A stretch of DNA of 64,000 bases from Amycolatopsis keratiniphila subsp. keratiniphila (GCF_001620365.2 NZ_LQMT02000032.1:249077-313076), one strand, 5' to 3'; shown: positions 24,463 to 32,675, numbered from the stretch's first letter. Notes: generated by a model from the sequence alone, not told the origin. Numbers and translations are program-made.

Positions 24463-25344
24463 ATGAACGGACCTTGGGGGATCGTCGCCCTCCTGCCCAC
24501 CGTTCTGGCGGGCTTGTACGTGTGGTGGCTCCGACGCGGCTTCCATGACGGAGGCAGGTTGCCGAGCCTTCAGCACGTGGCCGCGCTGGCCGGCGGCGCG
24601 GACCGCGTCATCGACACCGCGGTGACCGCCCTGCTCGAACGCGAGCAGATCCGGCCCACCCTCACGGGAAGGCTCTACCGGACGCCGCTGACCCCCACCG
24701 ACCCGCTCGGTCTCGAACTCGTCGCCCTCCTGCCAGGCATGCAGGGGATCGAGCTGTGGCACACGTTGAGCCGGGGCGACGGGATGCGGTCCTTACAGCA
24801 GGATCTGGTCCGTCGCGGGCTCCTCGTCCCCGAACGACGGCGCAGGACGGCTTGGCGGATAGCGTCGTTCTGCTCGTTGCTCCTCGTCGCGTTCGGGCTG
24901 GCCTTGCCGGATTCGCTGCCCGTGCCGCTCCTGTGCGCCTTGTTCGGCGCGCTCGTCGTCACCGCGTGGTTCGGGCGAACGCGCTACCAAGGCAGGCCGA
25001 CCCGGGCAGGCCGCCGGGTGCTGGCGGGCGCGGCCACCGATCTCAGTCTCGTGACCGGAGCGGCAGGTGCCGTGGCGCTCGGCGGCCTCCGCGCGCATCC
25101 CGACGCGGTGTACGCCTCGGCGCTTGGCCGGCTGCATGCGGCGACCCGCCGTATCAGATCCCGCGGCGTGCGCCGCCGGAACCGGGCCGACGGGGGTTTC
25201 GCCCGGAACACGGGCGAATCGTTCGGCGGCTTCGGTCTGCTCGCGTTCTGGCACGACGGCGGTGGGAGTGACGATTCCTGCGGGGGCGGCAGCTCTTGCG
25301 GCGGCGGGAGTTCGTGCGGAGGGGGTGGCGGCGGCGGTTACTGA
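24463..25344 (+). CDS. TIGR04222 membrane protein with Cys-rich Gly/Ser tail (1)
   Basis: A 293-residue membrane protein of the TIGR04222 family. After an N-terminal hydrophobic segment (GIVALLPTVLAGLYVWWL), it has the family core LAGGADRVIDTAVTALLE (about 43-60), two close hydrophobic helices (about 130-170), another near 195, and then a low-complexity C-terminus. The tail has three SC units embedded in glycine and ends GGGGGGY. The family is named for sequences preceding such uncomplex tails. The tail looks like a substrate for modification rather than a fold. It is followed 73 bases later by a paralogue and then the MNIO gene. Confidence 0.85.
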   Translation: MNGPWGIVALLPTVLAGLYVWWLRRGFHDGGRLPSLQHVAALAGGADRVIDTAVTALLEREQIRPTLTGRLYRTPLTPTDPLGLELVALLPGMQGIELWHTLSRGDGMRSLQQDLVRRGLLVPERRRRTAWRIASFCSLLLVAFGLALPDSLPVPLLCALFGALVVTAWFGRTRYQGRPTRAGRRVLAGAATDLSLVTGAAGAVALGGLRAHPDAVYASALGRLHAATRRIRSRGVRRRNRADGGFARNTGESFGGFGLLAFWHDGGGSDDSCGGGSSCGGGSSCGGGGGGGY

Positions 25345-25417
25345 TGTGCTGGAACCACCACCGGACGGAAAAGCGTCCGACTACGGTAAGTGCACCTGCT
25401 CGTGAAAGGCCCGTGCG

Positions 25418-26347
25418 ATGGAAGACACCTGGGGCATCCCCGGACCCACGTTCCTGGCGATCTATGGCGCCCTGATCGTGTTCCCCGTGGTCGCCGGTTT
25501 CGTGTGGACGATCGTGGCCAAACTGGGCACGAGAAGCCCGAGCCCCGAGGTGAGCGGCCCGCAGCCGACGGTGTACGAATTCGCCTATCTCGCCGGCGGC
25601 CCGGACCGGGTGGTCGACACGGCCATCGCGACGCTGGTCGACCGCGGGACCTTGCGGGTCAGCAGTACGAAGCAGCTCCAGCTCACCGGTCCCGAGCCCG
25701 CCGACCCGATCGAGAAGATCGTCGCCAAGGGCGCCAAGCCGGGCTACAACGCCACGACCCGCGGCATCCGTGACCGGCTGCGGCTGTCGGGGCCGATGCA
25801 GGCGCTCGCCAAGGGGCTGGAGGCACGAGGGCTGGTCGTCGTCGACCAGACGCCGCGGATCCGCCGGGTCGTGTACTTCCTGTACCTCGCCGTGCTCGTG
25901 CTCGGTGTCGTCCGCCTGATCGCCGGCATCGCCGGCGATCGTCCCGTCGGTTACCTCATCCCGCTGCTGATCTCGGCCGTGTTCGCGACGGTGATCTCCC
26001 GTGCGCTCAAGAACAAGCGGCCGGGTCCGCGTCCGACCAGCGAGGGCGCCCGCGTCCTCCACAAGGCCAGGTCCGCCCACGGACGGGAGCGCAAACGCGG
26101 CATCCCGAACGGCCCGGGGTACGTCGGCGGTGCCGTCTTGGGCGGCGCCGCGGCGGCGGTCGCGTTCGGTGGCCTCGCCTCGTACCCCGACGAGGAGCTG
26201 AGCGCGGCCCTGATCCCGCCGCCGGTCTCCAGCGGTTTCGGCGGAGGTTCGTCCGGCAGCGGCTCTTCCTGCAGCAGCGGCGGAAGCTCGTGCAGCAGCG
26301 GCAGTAGCGGCGGCGGCGGTTGCGGTGGAGGCGGTTGTGGCGGCTGA
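25418..26347 (+). CDS. TIGR04222 membrane protein with Cys-rich Gly/Ser tail (2)
   Basis: A 309-residue paralogue of the preceding protein with the same layout. An N-terminal membrane segment (FLAIYGALIVFPVVAGFVW) is followed by YLAGGPDRVVDTAIATLVDRG (about 59-79), two close membrane helices (about 147-190), a basic stretch (HGRERKRG) and the final low-complexity tail. The last 36 residues are almost only Gly, Ser and Cys, with four cysteines. Its stop lies inside the next gene: the DUF692 coding region starts 10-22 bases before it, strongly implying translational coupling. The tail is the best candidate substrate of that enzyme; this is inference. Confidence 0.85.
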   Translation: MEDTWGIPGPTFLAIYGALIVFPVVAGFVWTIVAKLGTRSPSPEVSGPQPTVYEFAYLAGGPDRVVDTAIATLVDRGTLRVSSTKQLQLTGPEPADPIEKIVAKGAKPGYNATTRGIRDRLRLSGPMQALAKGLEARGLVVVDQTPRIRRVVYFLYLAVLVLGVVRLIAGIAGDRPVGYLIPLLISAVFATVISRALKNKRPGPRPTSEGARVLHKARSAHGRERKRGIPNGPGYVGGAVLGGAAAAVAFGGLASYPDEELSAALIPPPVSSGFGGGSSGSGSSCSSGGSSCSSGSSGGGGCGGGGCGG

Positions 26348-27152
26348 CGGGCCCGGGACGCTCGGGATCGGCATCGGCTGGCGGCACGAGCTCGACCTTT
26401 CGATCGCGCGGTTGCCGGGCGTCGACTGGGTCGAGGTCGTCGCCGAGAACCTGCACGCCGGGCATCTTCCGGAAACCCTGCTCGCGTTGCGCGACAAGGG
26501 AATGCCGGTCCTGCCGCACGCGGTCTCGCTGTCGCTGGGCGGAGCCGAACCGCTCGACACAGCGCGCGTCGAGCATCTCGCGGAGATCACCCGCGAGCTC
26601 GGTGCACCGCTGGCCAGCGACCACGTGTGCTTCGTGCGCGCGGGCGGCCTCGACTCGGGCCATCTGATGCCGCTCCCCCGCACCCGGGAGGCGCTCGACG
26701 TCCTGGTGGACAACGTCAAACTGACCCAGTCCATCGTGGAGGTCCCGTTCGCGCTGGAGAACATCGCGGCGGTGCTGGAATGGCCGGACGCGGAGTTCAC
26801 CGAGTCGGAGTTCCTGCGGGAGCTCACCGACCGGACCGGCTGCCTGCTGATCGTCGACGTGGCCAACCTGTACGCCAACGCCCGCAACCTCGGCACCGAT
26901 CCCGAGCGGTTCCTCGACGAGATTCCGTGGGAGCGCCTGGCGTACACCCATATGGCGGGCGGGGTCGAACGGGACGGCGTCTACCACGACACGCACGCCC
27001 ATCCGGTGGTGCCGGAAGTGCTGGATCTGCTGCGCGAACTGCGGCGTCGCACCGAACCGCCCGGCGTCCTGCTGGAACGCGACGACGACTACCCGTCCGA
27101 CACCGAACTCGCCGCGGAGCTGGCCGCGCTGCGGGAAGCGGTCTCGCCGTGA
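26337..27152 (+). CDS. DUF692 multinuclear non-haem iron oxygenase (MNIO)
   Basis: A 271-residue TIM-barrel protein of the DUF692 (MNIO) family, the class of MbnB, TglH and bufferin enzymes that oxidise cysteine or other residues in ribosomal peptides. Likely iron ligands are visible: His 17 (GWRHE), Glu 37, His 61 (PHAVSLSLG), His 96 (SDHVCF), Glu 141 (ALENIA), Asp 174 and Asn 177 (DVANLYANARN), His 205 (THMAGG), His 217/220/222 (HDTHAHPV) and Glu 247 (LLERDDDYP). The start is GTG 26337 or 26325; both lie inside the preceding TIGR04222 gene. It overlaps the next gene by four bases (GTGA). The target is probably one or both Cys-rich tails upstream. Confidence 0.87.
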   Translation: MAADGPGTLGIGIGWRHELDLSIARLPGVDWVEVVAENLHAGHLPETLLALRDKGMPVLPHAVSLSLGGAEPLDTARVEHLAEITRELGAPLASDHVCFVRAGGLDSGHLMPLPRTREALDVLVDNVKLTQSIVEVPFALENIAAVLEWPDAEFTESEFLRELTDRTGCLLIVDVANLYANARNLGTDPERFLDEIPWERLAYTHMAGGVERDGVYHDTHAHPVVPEVLDLLRELRRRTEPPGVLLERDDDYPSDTELAAELAALREAVSP

Positions 27153-27493
27153 CGTCGCCCCGGGAGCGGCTCGCCGGGCAGCAGGCGGAGCTGCTCAAGG
27201 CGCTTCTCGCCGGTGGCGACGCCCCGGCGGGCTTCGACGCGGACAGGCTCCGCATCGAGGCCGGCGTCTTGCGGAACAAGCAAAGCAGACTGGCCGCCTA
27301 CCTCCGGCCGGACCTAGCCGAAACCCTCGGTGACCGGTTCGCCGCGCTGTTCCGCGAGTACGCGACGGCTCACCCGAAGACCGACGCGATCCGCGCGCGG
27401 GCCTACGCGGACGCTTTCGGCACGTGGCTCGTGGAGCGCGGCGAGGTCCCGAAACCCCGGGGCCGGTTCGCGAGCTGGCTCCGCCGCATTTAG
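27149..27493 (+). CDS. MNIO-coupled small protein (possible DUF2063-like partner)
   Basis: A 114-residue helical protein, start GTG 27149 overlapping the MNIO stop. I recall that a similar family is called SCO6045-like C-terminal domain, after a Streptomyces locus, but could not check this. Its middle reads VLRNKQSRLAAYLRPDLAETL then FAALFREYATAHP and AYADAFGTWL. That order of blocks, RLxxYRxN...LxxxLGxxFxxLxRxYxxxHP...FxxWL, resembles the N-terminal domain of DUF2063 proteins, the usual partners of MNIO enzymes. Homology at that distance is inference. Its stop codon TAG is part of a 24-base hairpin repeat found twice more in the window. Confidence 0.6.
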   Translation: MTSPRERLAGQQAELLKALLAGGDAPAGFDADRLRIEAGVLRNKQSRLAAYLRPDLAETLGDRFAALFREYATAHPKTDAIRARAYADAFGTWLVERGEVPKPRGRFASWLRRI

Positions 27494-27509
27494 TCCTCTG
27501 AATGCGGCG
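27482..27509. repeat. Short hairpin repeat, copy C, overlapping a stop codon
   Basis: The 24-base core (27484-27507) is identical to those at 2405 and 2670; with flanking pairs the stem is 12 bp. The TAG at 27491-27493 in its left arm is the stop of the 114-residue MNIO partner gene. The convergent CoA-transferase gene ends four bases beyond, so both genes meet at this hairpin. Confidence 0.75.
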
Positions 27510-27512
27510 TGG

Positions 27513-28859
27513 TCACCAGACCGCGCGGTCGCTCCCCGGTACGTGCGTCGCTTCCGTCCATTGTGGATTCGAGCCCGGCAGGGTGCCCGCCATCTTGACC
27601 CGGGTGACGCGGCCGAGCTGGCCGTCGACGTCTTCGAGCCACTCGCCGCCGTCAAAGCCGACAGGCCCGGCTTCCTTACGCCCCAACGAGTTCAGCCACT
27701 CCCCGGTCCCGGCGAGCGAGGTACGGACATGCCGGCTGCCGCCTTCGGTGGCCGCCTGACGGACGGCGGTCATGATCGCCGCCGCGGTGAGCCAGCCGGT
27801 CGCGTGGTCGAGCGCCTGCACCGGAAGCGGTCCCGGGCCGTCGAGCCCGGCCGCCTTGCCGCCCTCTTCGGCGATCCCCGACGCCATCTGCACCAGGCTG
27901 TCGAACCCGCGCCTGCGTGCCCACGGCCCTTCCCAGCCGTACGCGGACAGATCCGCGACGACGATGCCCGGCCGCAGCTCGGCGATCGCTTCCGGGGAGA
28001 AACCCTTGGCGGTCAACGAACCCGGCCGGAAACCCTGCAGCACGACGTCGGCGCGGGCGATCAGCTTGCGCAGCCGCGAGCGCCCGGCTTCGGTCTCCAG
28101 GTCGACGTACGCCGAGAGCTTCCCCATCCCGGTGTCGACGGCCAGCGGCGGCACGGTCGGCAGCTGCGCCGAACCGATGTGCATGACGGTCGCCCCGTGC
28201 GCGGCGAGCACGCGGCCCGCGACCGGCCCGGCGATGACGTGGGTCAGGTCCAGGATCCGCACCCCGCCCAGCGGCCGGCCGGATTCGAAGAGCCGCACGG
28301 GTTCCGAGGTCCCGAGCGGCCGGATGTCGGCGACCGGCAACGCGCTCGACGCCTGTCCTTGCTTGTGCGCCAACCACTCGTCACGGGTGCGCATCACGGC
28401 GGCGGCACCGCCCGCGCCGACCACGGCCGACTCGACCTCGTACTTCGACTTGGCCGCCACGACCTTCTCGAACGCCGCCCGCGTCGCGGGTACGCCGAGG
28501 CCCCAGCACACGGCGGACACGTGACGCGGGTAGTTGCAGTGCAGCCGCACCCAGCCGTCGTTCGCGCGGTAGTCGCCGGACAACGGCGCGCTGAACGGCA
28601 CCGGCTCCCCATCGACGCGGAGGTACTGCTCGCTGTGGAACGCCGCCGCGGCGTGCCGGGTGTCGACCGAGACCTTGCCCGGCTCGATCCCCCTCAGCCG
28701 CAACAGTTCCCCGGCCGCGAGCGTCGCCGCGGCGATACTCGTCGTCGCCGCCTCCTCGACCCGGAAGGTCCCGGGCAGCACCGACTCGGGGCCGGTGATC
28801 TCGACGGCGTCTTCGGCGAGGGTGTCACCGGTGAGCGTGGTCCAGACGCGGGTGTCCAC
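27513..28859 (-). CDS. CaiB/BaiF-like CoA-transferase family protein, rearranged
   Basis: A 448-residue protein related to family III CoA-transferases, which swap CoA between acids. The usual N-terminal block (GGVRILDLTHVIAGPVAGRVLAAHGATVMHI) occurs only at about residue 218, followed by ADVVLQGFRPGSL and GIVVADLSAYGWEGPWARRRGFDSLVQMASGIA. The preceding 210 residues (FHSEQYLRVDGEP, RANDGWVRLHCNYPRH, TRDEWLAHKQ) look like the second half of a CaiB domain. So the order is C-half then N-half. Whether it is active is unclear. The GTG start at 28859 overlaps the hemQ stop by one base, placing it last in the haem operon, whose link to its role is unknown. Confidence 0.75.
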   Translation of the reverse strand: MDTRVWTTLTGDTLAEDAVEITGPESVLPGTFRVEEAATTSIAAATLAAGELLRLRGIEPGKVSVDTRHAAAAFHSEQYLRVDGEPVPFSAPLSGDYRANDGWVRLHCNYPRHVSAVCWGLGVPATRAAFEKVVAAKSKYEVESAVVGAGGAAAVMRTRDEWLAHKQGQASSALPVADIRPLGTSEPVRLFESGRPLGGVRILDLTHVIAGPVAGRVLAAHGATVMHIGSAQLPTVPPLAVDTGMGKLSAYVDLETEAGRSRLRKLIARADVVLQGFRPGSLTAKGFSPEAIAELRPGIVVADLSAYGWEGPWARRRGFDSLVQMASGIAEEGGKAAGLDGPGPLPVQALDHATGWLTAAAIMTAVRQAATEGGSRHVRTSLAGTGEWLNSLGRKEAGPVGFDGGEWLEDVDGQLGRVTRVKMAGTLPGSNPQWTEATHVPGSDRAVW

Positions 28860-29551
28860 TAGGGCAGCAGGCCGATCAGCTCGGCGGGCGCCACCTTCGT
28901 CCCGGTGTAGAACGGGATCTCCTCGCGCACGTGGAGGCGGGCCTCGGTGCCGCGCAGATGACGCATCAGATCGACGATGCGGTGCAGTTCGTCGGCCTCG
29001 AAGGCCAGGATCCACTCGTAGTCGCCCAGCGCGAACGACGCGACCGTGTTGGCGCGGACGTCCGGGTAGTCGCGGGCCTCCTTGCCGTGGTCGGCGAGCA
29101 TCTTGCGGCGCTCGTCGTCCGGCAGCAGGTACCACTCGTACGAGCGCACGAACGGGTACACGCAGATGAACTTGCGGGCCTCTTCACCGGCGAGGAACGC
29201 CGGGATGTGGCTCTTGTTGAACTCCGCCGGGCGGTGCAGCGCGACCTGGCTCCACACCGGCGCCGACGCGCGGCCGAGCGGGGTGTGCCGGAAGCCGCTG
29301 TACGCCGCCTGGACCTGCTCGATCTCCTCGGCGTGCCACCAGATCATGTAGTCGGCGTCGGCGCGCAGCCCGGAGAGGTCGTAGACACCGCGGACGACGA
29401 CGCCCTTGGCCTCCAGCGCGTCCAGGTACTCGGTGGTCTCCGCGGTCGCCTTCGCCCGGTCTTCGCCGAGCTTGCCCTGCTCGGCCCGGAAGACCGACCA
29501 GGCGGTGTAGCGGATGGTGTCGTTGAGCTCGTTGTAGTTCAGCCGCGCCAT
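28859..29551 (-). CDS. hemQ: Hydrogen-peroxide-dependent haem synthase (coproheme decarboxylase)
   Basis: A 230-residue chlorite-dismutase-fold protein, HemQ/ChdC, which decarboxylates coproheme to haem b with peroxide in the Gram-positive pathway. MARLNYNELNDTIRYTAWSVFR is the standard actinobacterial start. The proximal haem histidine is probably the one in MLADHGKEARDYPDV, and YEWYLLPDDERR, SFALGDYEWILAFE and HVREEIPFYTG are family blocks. It lies 25 bases after the protoporphyrinogen/coproporphyrinogen oxidase gene in the same operon. HemH (ferrochelatase) is not in the window. Confidence 0.93.
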   Translation of the reverse strand: MARLNYNELNDTIRYTAWSVFRAEQGKLGEDRAKATAETTEYLDALEAKGVVVRGVYDLSGLRADADYMIWWHAEEIEQVQAAYSGFRHTPLGRASAPVWSQVALHRPAEFNKSHIPAFLAGEEARKFICVYPFVRSYEWYLLPDDERRKMLADHGKEARDYPDVRANTVASFALGDYEWILAFEADELHRIVDLMRHLRGTEARLHVREEIPFYTGTKVAPAELIGLLP

Positions 29552-29576
29552 ACCGCCATCTTGGCACTGCCGGTGC

Positions 29577-30956
29577 TCAGGAGCCCTCGTGGGGCGGTGT
29601 GATCCCGGCGATGCGGCGGGCGGCGGCGTCGGCGGTGGCGATGCAGGCCGGGAGCCCGACGCCGTGCAGTGTCGCGCCCGCCACGGCGAGCCCGGGGACG
29701 GCGGCGACGGCGCGTTCGATCCGCTCGACGCGGACGAGGTGTCCAGTGCCGTACTGCGGGAGTCCGCCACCCCATCGGGTCACCACGGTGTCGATCGGCT
29801 CGGCGGTGACCCCGGTCAGCCGGGCGAGGTCTTCGCGGACCACGCGCACGAGTTCGTCGTCGTCGGCGTGCAGCGCGCCCGGTTCGCCGAAGCGCCCGAC
29901 CGAGCCGCGCACCAGCACCGGACCTTCGCCGTACTGCGCCCACTTGCGGGAGGAGAAGGTGAACGCCTTGGCGGCGAACGGCTTCCCCGCCGCGTCCCGT
30001 TCCCCGGCGCCGATCAGCACCCCGGACGATTCCGGCAGCGCGGTCCCCGGCGGGAGCGCGAGTGCGACCACCGCCATCGACGCGAGTTCGATCTTGGCGA
30101 ACACCGACGAGGCGACTCCCGCGACACCGTCGAGCAGCCGCCGCGCCGAGGGCGCCGGGACGGCGAGAAGGACGGCGTCGGCGTCGAGGTCGTCGACCTT
30201 CCAGCCGGTGGGGGTGCGGTCGAGTGCGGTCACCGTGGTGCCGGTGCGGATCTCGGCGCGGGACAGCTCCGCGAGCCGCGCGATCAGCGTCCCGAGCCCG
30301 CCCAGCAGGGTGCCGAAGACCGGCGCCGTACTCGGAGAGGCGGGCAGGAGGGAGGCTGCGCCTTCGGTGAGCGAGTGCGCGCCGCGATCGATCGCGGAGG
30401 CGAGACCGGGCATGGTCGCGCGCAGGCCGAGCCCGTCCGCTCCCCCGGCGTACACCCCGCCGAGCAGCGGATCGACGAGCCGGTCGACCAGTTCGTCGCC
30501 GAACCGTTCGCGCAGCAGCGGGCCGAGCGGCACATCCTCCGCGGGCAGGTCCAGCGGAGGCAGCGACGCCTCGGCCTCGACCAGCGCGCGGCCCTTCTCC
30601 GACAGCATCCCCGCGACCGCGTCGGCCGACGCCGGAACACCCATGACCGTGCCCGGCGGCAGGCCGAGCACGGAACCGCCGGCGTGGATCTTCGCGCGGG
30701 CCTTGGTGGGATGGACGAGGCTGTCGCCGAGCCCGACCTCACGCACCAGCGCGAGCGCTTCGGGCCGGCGGGCGAGGAAGGCCTCCGCGCCGACGTCGTA
30801 GCGCTCACCGGCGAGTTCGACCGTGCGGAGCTTCCCGCCGAGCGACCCGGTCGCCTCGAAGACGACGATCCTGGCGTCCTCGCCGAGCAGGGTCCGCAGC
30901 CGGTACGCCGCGGTCAGTCCCGAGATACCGCCACCGACGACGGCGATCGTGCTCAT
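29577..30956 (-). CDS. hemY: Coproporphyrinogen III/protoporphyrinogen oxidase
   Basis: A 459-residue flavoprotein of the HemY/HemG (CgoX) family. STIAVVGGGISGLTAAYRL is the FAD-binding motif; LGGKLRTVELAGERYDVGAEAFLARRPE contains the GG-doublet signature. The later GLGTLIARLAEL, VVTRWGGGLPQYGTGHLVRV and VAGATLHGVGLPACIATADAAARRI segments are typical. In HemQ-containing Gram-positive bacteria this enzyme makes coproporphyrin III rather than protoporphyrin. The ATG overlaps the hemE stop by one base (TAATG), so translation is coupled. Confidence 0.93.
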   Translation of the reverse strand: MSTIAVVGGGISGLTAAYRLRTLLGEDARIVVFEATGSLGGKLRTVELAGERYDVGAEAFLARRPEALALVREVGLGDSLVHPTKARAKIHAGGSVLGLPPGTVMGVPASADAVAGMLSEKGRALVEAEASLPPLDLPAEDVPLGPLLRERFGDELVDRLVDPLLGGVYAGGADGLGLRATMPGLASAIDRGAHSLTEGAASLLPASPSTAPVFGTLLGGLGTLIARLAELSRAEIRTGTTVTALDRTPTGWKVDDLDADAVLLAVPAPSARRLLDGVAGVASSVFAKIELASMAVVALALPPGTALPESSGVLIGAGERDAAGKPFAAKAFTFSSRKWAQYGEGPVLVRGSVGRFGEPGALHADDDELVRVVREDLARLTGVTAEPIDTVVTRWGGGLPQYGTGHLVRVERIERAVAAVPGLAVAGATLHGVGLPACIATADAAARRIAGITPPHEGS

Positions 30957-32023
30957 TACAGCTCGTGCACCAGCCCGACCACGCGCGTCAGGACGTCCGG
31001 GTCGACGCCGGGCAGCACACCGTGGCCGAGGTTGAAGATGTGGCCGTCGGCCGCGCGGCCCTCGGCGTGGATGCGCCGCACTTCGGCCTCGATGACAGGC
31101 CAGGACCCGTGCAGCAGCGCCGGGTCGAGGTTGCCCTGGACCACGCCGCCGCCGAGCCGCCGGACGGCTTCGTCGAGCGGGATGCGCCAGTCGACGCCGA
31201 CCACGTCGGCACCCGCGTCGCGCATGGCCACGAGCAGCTCGCCGGTGCCGACGCCGAAGTGGATCCGGGGCACGCCGTAGCCCGCGACCGCGGACAGCAC
31301 CTTCGCCGAATGCGGGAGGACGAACTCGCGGTAGTCCCGCTCCGAGAGCGCGCCCGCCCACGAGTCGAACAGCTGGATCGCGTCGGCCCCCGCGTCGAGC
31401 TGCGCGGACAGGAAGGTGATCGCCATGTCCGCCAGGCGCCCCGCCAGCTCGTGCCACAGCCCGGGCTCGGAGTGCATGAGCGCCTTGGTGTGCTCGTGGT
31501 TGCGGCTAGGCCCGCCCTCGATGAGGTACGAGGCCAGCGTGAACGGCGCGCCGGCGAACCCGATCAGCGGCGTCTCGCCCAGCGACCCGACCAGCAGCCG
31601 GACCCCTTCGGCGACCCGCTCCACCTGCTCCGGCTCCAGCACCGGCAGCGCGCGCACGCCCGCGGCGTCGCGGATCGGCTCGGCGACGACCGGCCCGGTG
31701 CCCGCGACGATGTCGATGTCGAGGCCCGCCGCCTTGAGCGGGACCACGATGTCACTGAAGAGGATGGCCGCGTCGACGCCGTGACGGCGGATCGGCTGGA
31801 GCGTGATCTCGGCGAGCATCTCGGGGTCGAAGCACGCCTCGAACATCGAGGTGCCTTCGCGCAGCGCCCGGTATTCGGGCAGCGACCGGCCCGCCTGGCG
31901 CATGAACCACACGGGGGTGTGAGCCGGGCGTTCGCCGCGCGCGGCGGCCAGGAAGGGCGCACCGGGCAGGGCGCGACGGGCCGCCGGGACGGTCTGCGCG
32001 GGAGAAGCAACTGAAGGAGACAT
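30956..32023 (-). CDS. hemE: Uroporphyrinogen decarboxylase
   Basis: A 355-residue HemE, which decarboxylates uroporphyrinogen III to coproporphyrinogen III. The signature PVWFMRQAGRSLPEYRALR, the catalytic ILFSDIVVP, LIGFAGAPFTLASYLIEGG, the central QLFDSWAG and NLGHGVLPG near the end identify it. ATG 32023 is used; a GTG directly before it (32026) is possible. It is the first gene of the hemE-hemY-hemQ-CoA transferase operon and is divergent from the DUF3000 gene, 88 bases away, so both promoters lie in that gap. Confidence 0.95.
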   Translation of the reverse strand: MSPSVASPAQTVPAARRALPGAPFLAAARGERPAHTPVWFMRQAGRSLPEYRALREGTSMFEACFDPEMLAEITLQPIRRHGVDAAILFSDIVVPLKAAGLDIDIVAGTGPVVAEPIRDAAGVRALPVLEPEQVERVAEGVRLLVGSLGETPLIGFAGAPFTLASYLIEGGPSRNHEHTKALMHSEPGLWHELAGRLADMAITFLSAQLDAGADAIQLFDSWAGALSERDYREFVLPHSAKVLSAVAGYGVPRIHFGVGTGELLVAMRDAGADVVGVDWRIPLDEAVRRLGGGVVQGNLDPALLHGSWPVIEAEVRRIHAEGRAADGHIFNLGHGVLPGVDPDVLTRVVGLVHEL

Positions 32024-32111
32024 CACGGTTCATGGTGCCATGTGCGCTCCGAGGCCTTACTCTCGGCGCGCCTGCGCCCCGAACCGGACGATCGCGTCTT
32101 ACAGTCGGTTG

Positions 32112-32675
32112 GTGACCGCGATGACGTCAGTACCCGATCTCTTCCGTGAAGCCGTCGCGGCGTTGCAATCGGTCCGGCCCCGTCCCGAAGTGCGGCTGGA
32201 GAAGATGCGCCCGCCGCAGCGCCTGGCGCCGTGGTCCTACGCGGTGAGCTGCGAGGTGGAAGGGCCGGCGGACGTGCTGGCGTCGGGGCGGCTGGTGCTG
32301 CTGCACGATCCGGAAGGCCAGGAAGGCTGGGACGGGGTCCTGCGGCTGGTCATGTACGTCCGCGCGGAACTCGACCGGGAACTGGCGACCGATCCCTTCC
32401 TGCCCGCCGTGGGCTGGTCGTGGCTGACCGACGCGCTGGAGACCTCCGGCGCGGAGTGGACGGCGCTGGGCGGCACGGTCACCGAGACGTCTTCGGCCCG
32501 CTTCGGCGACATCTCCGGGCCCGCGCGCACCGACGATCTGGAGCTTCGGGCGTCCTGGACGCCGACCGACGCCGCGCTGCGGCCACACGGGCAGGCGTTC
32601 TGCCAGGTGATGGCGAGCGTCGTGGGGCTGCCGCCGGTCGGCGTGACGCTGTTCGAGCAGCGCCAGTCCTCCTGA
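32112..32675 (+). CDS. DUF3000 family protein
   Basis: A 187-residue protein of DUF3000, an actinobacterial family of unknown function commonly next to hemE. Characteristic blocks are MRPPQRLAPWSYAVSCEVEG, SGRLVLLHDPEGQEGWDGVLRLVMYVRAELDREL, AVGWSWLTDAL and HGQAFCQVMASVVGLPPVGVTLF. It looks soluble, with one recognisable mixed domain. GTG 32112 is used; the ATG at 32121 would shorten it by three residues. The location between hemE and a response regulator followed by ribonuclease D resembles the order I recall in Streptomyces; I could not check this. Confidence 0.85.
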   Translation: MTAMTSVPDLFREAVAALQSVRPRPEVRLEKMRPPQRLAPWSYAVSCEVEGPADVLASGRLVLLHDPEGQEGWDGVLRLVMYVRAELDRELATDPFLPAVGWSWLTDALETSGAEWTALGGTVTETSSARFGDISGPARTDDLELRASWTPTDAALRPHGQAFCQVMASVVGLPPVGVTLFEQRQSS

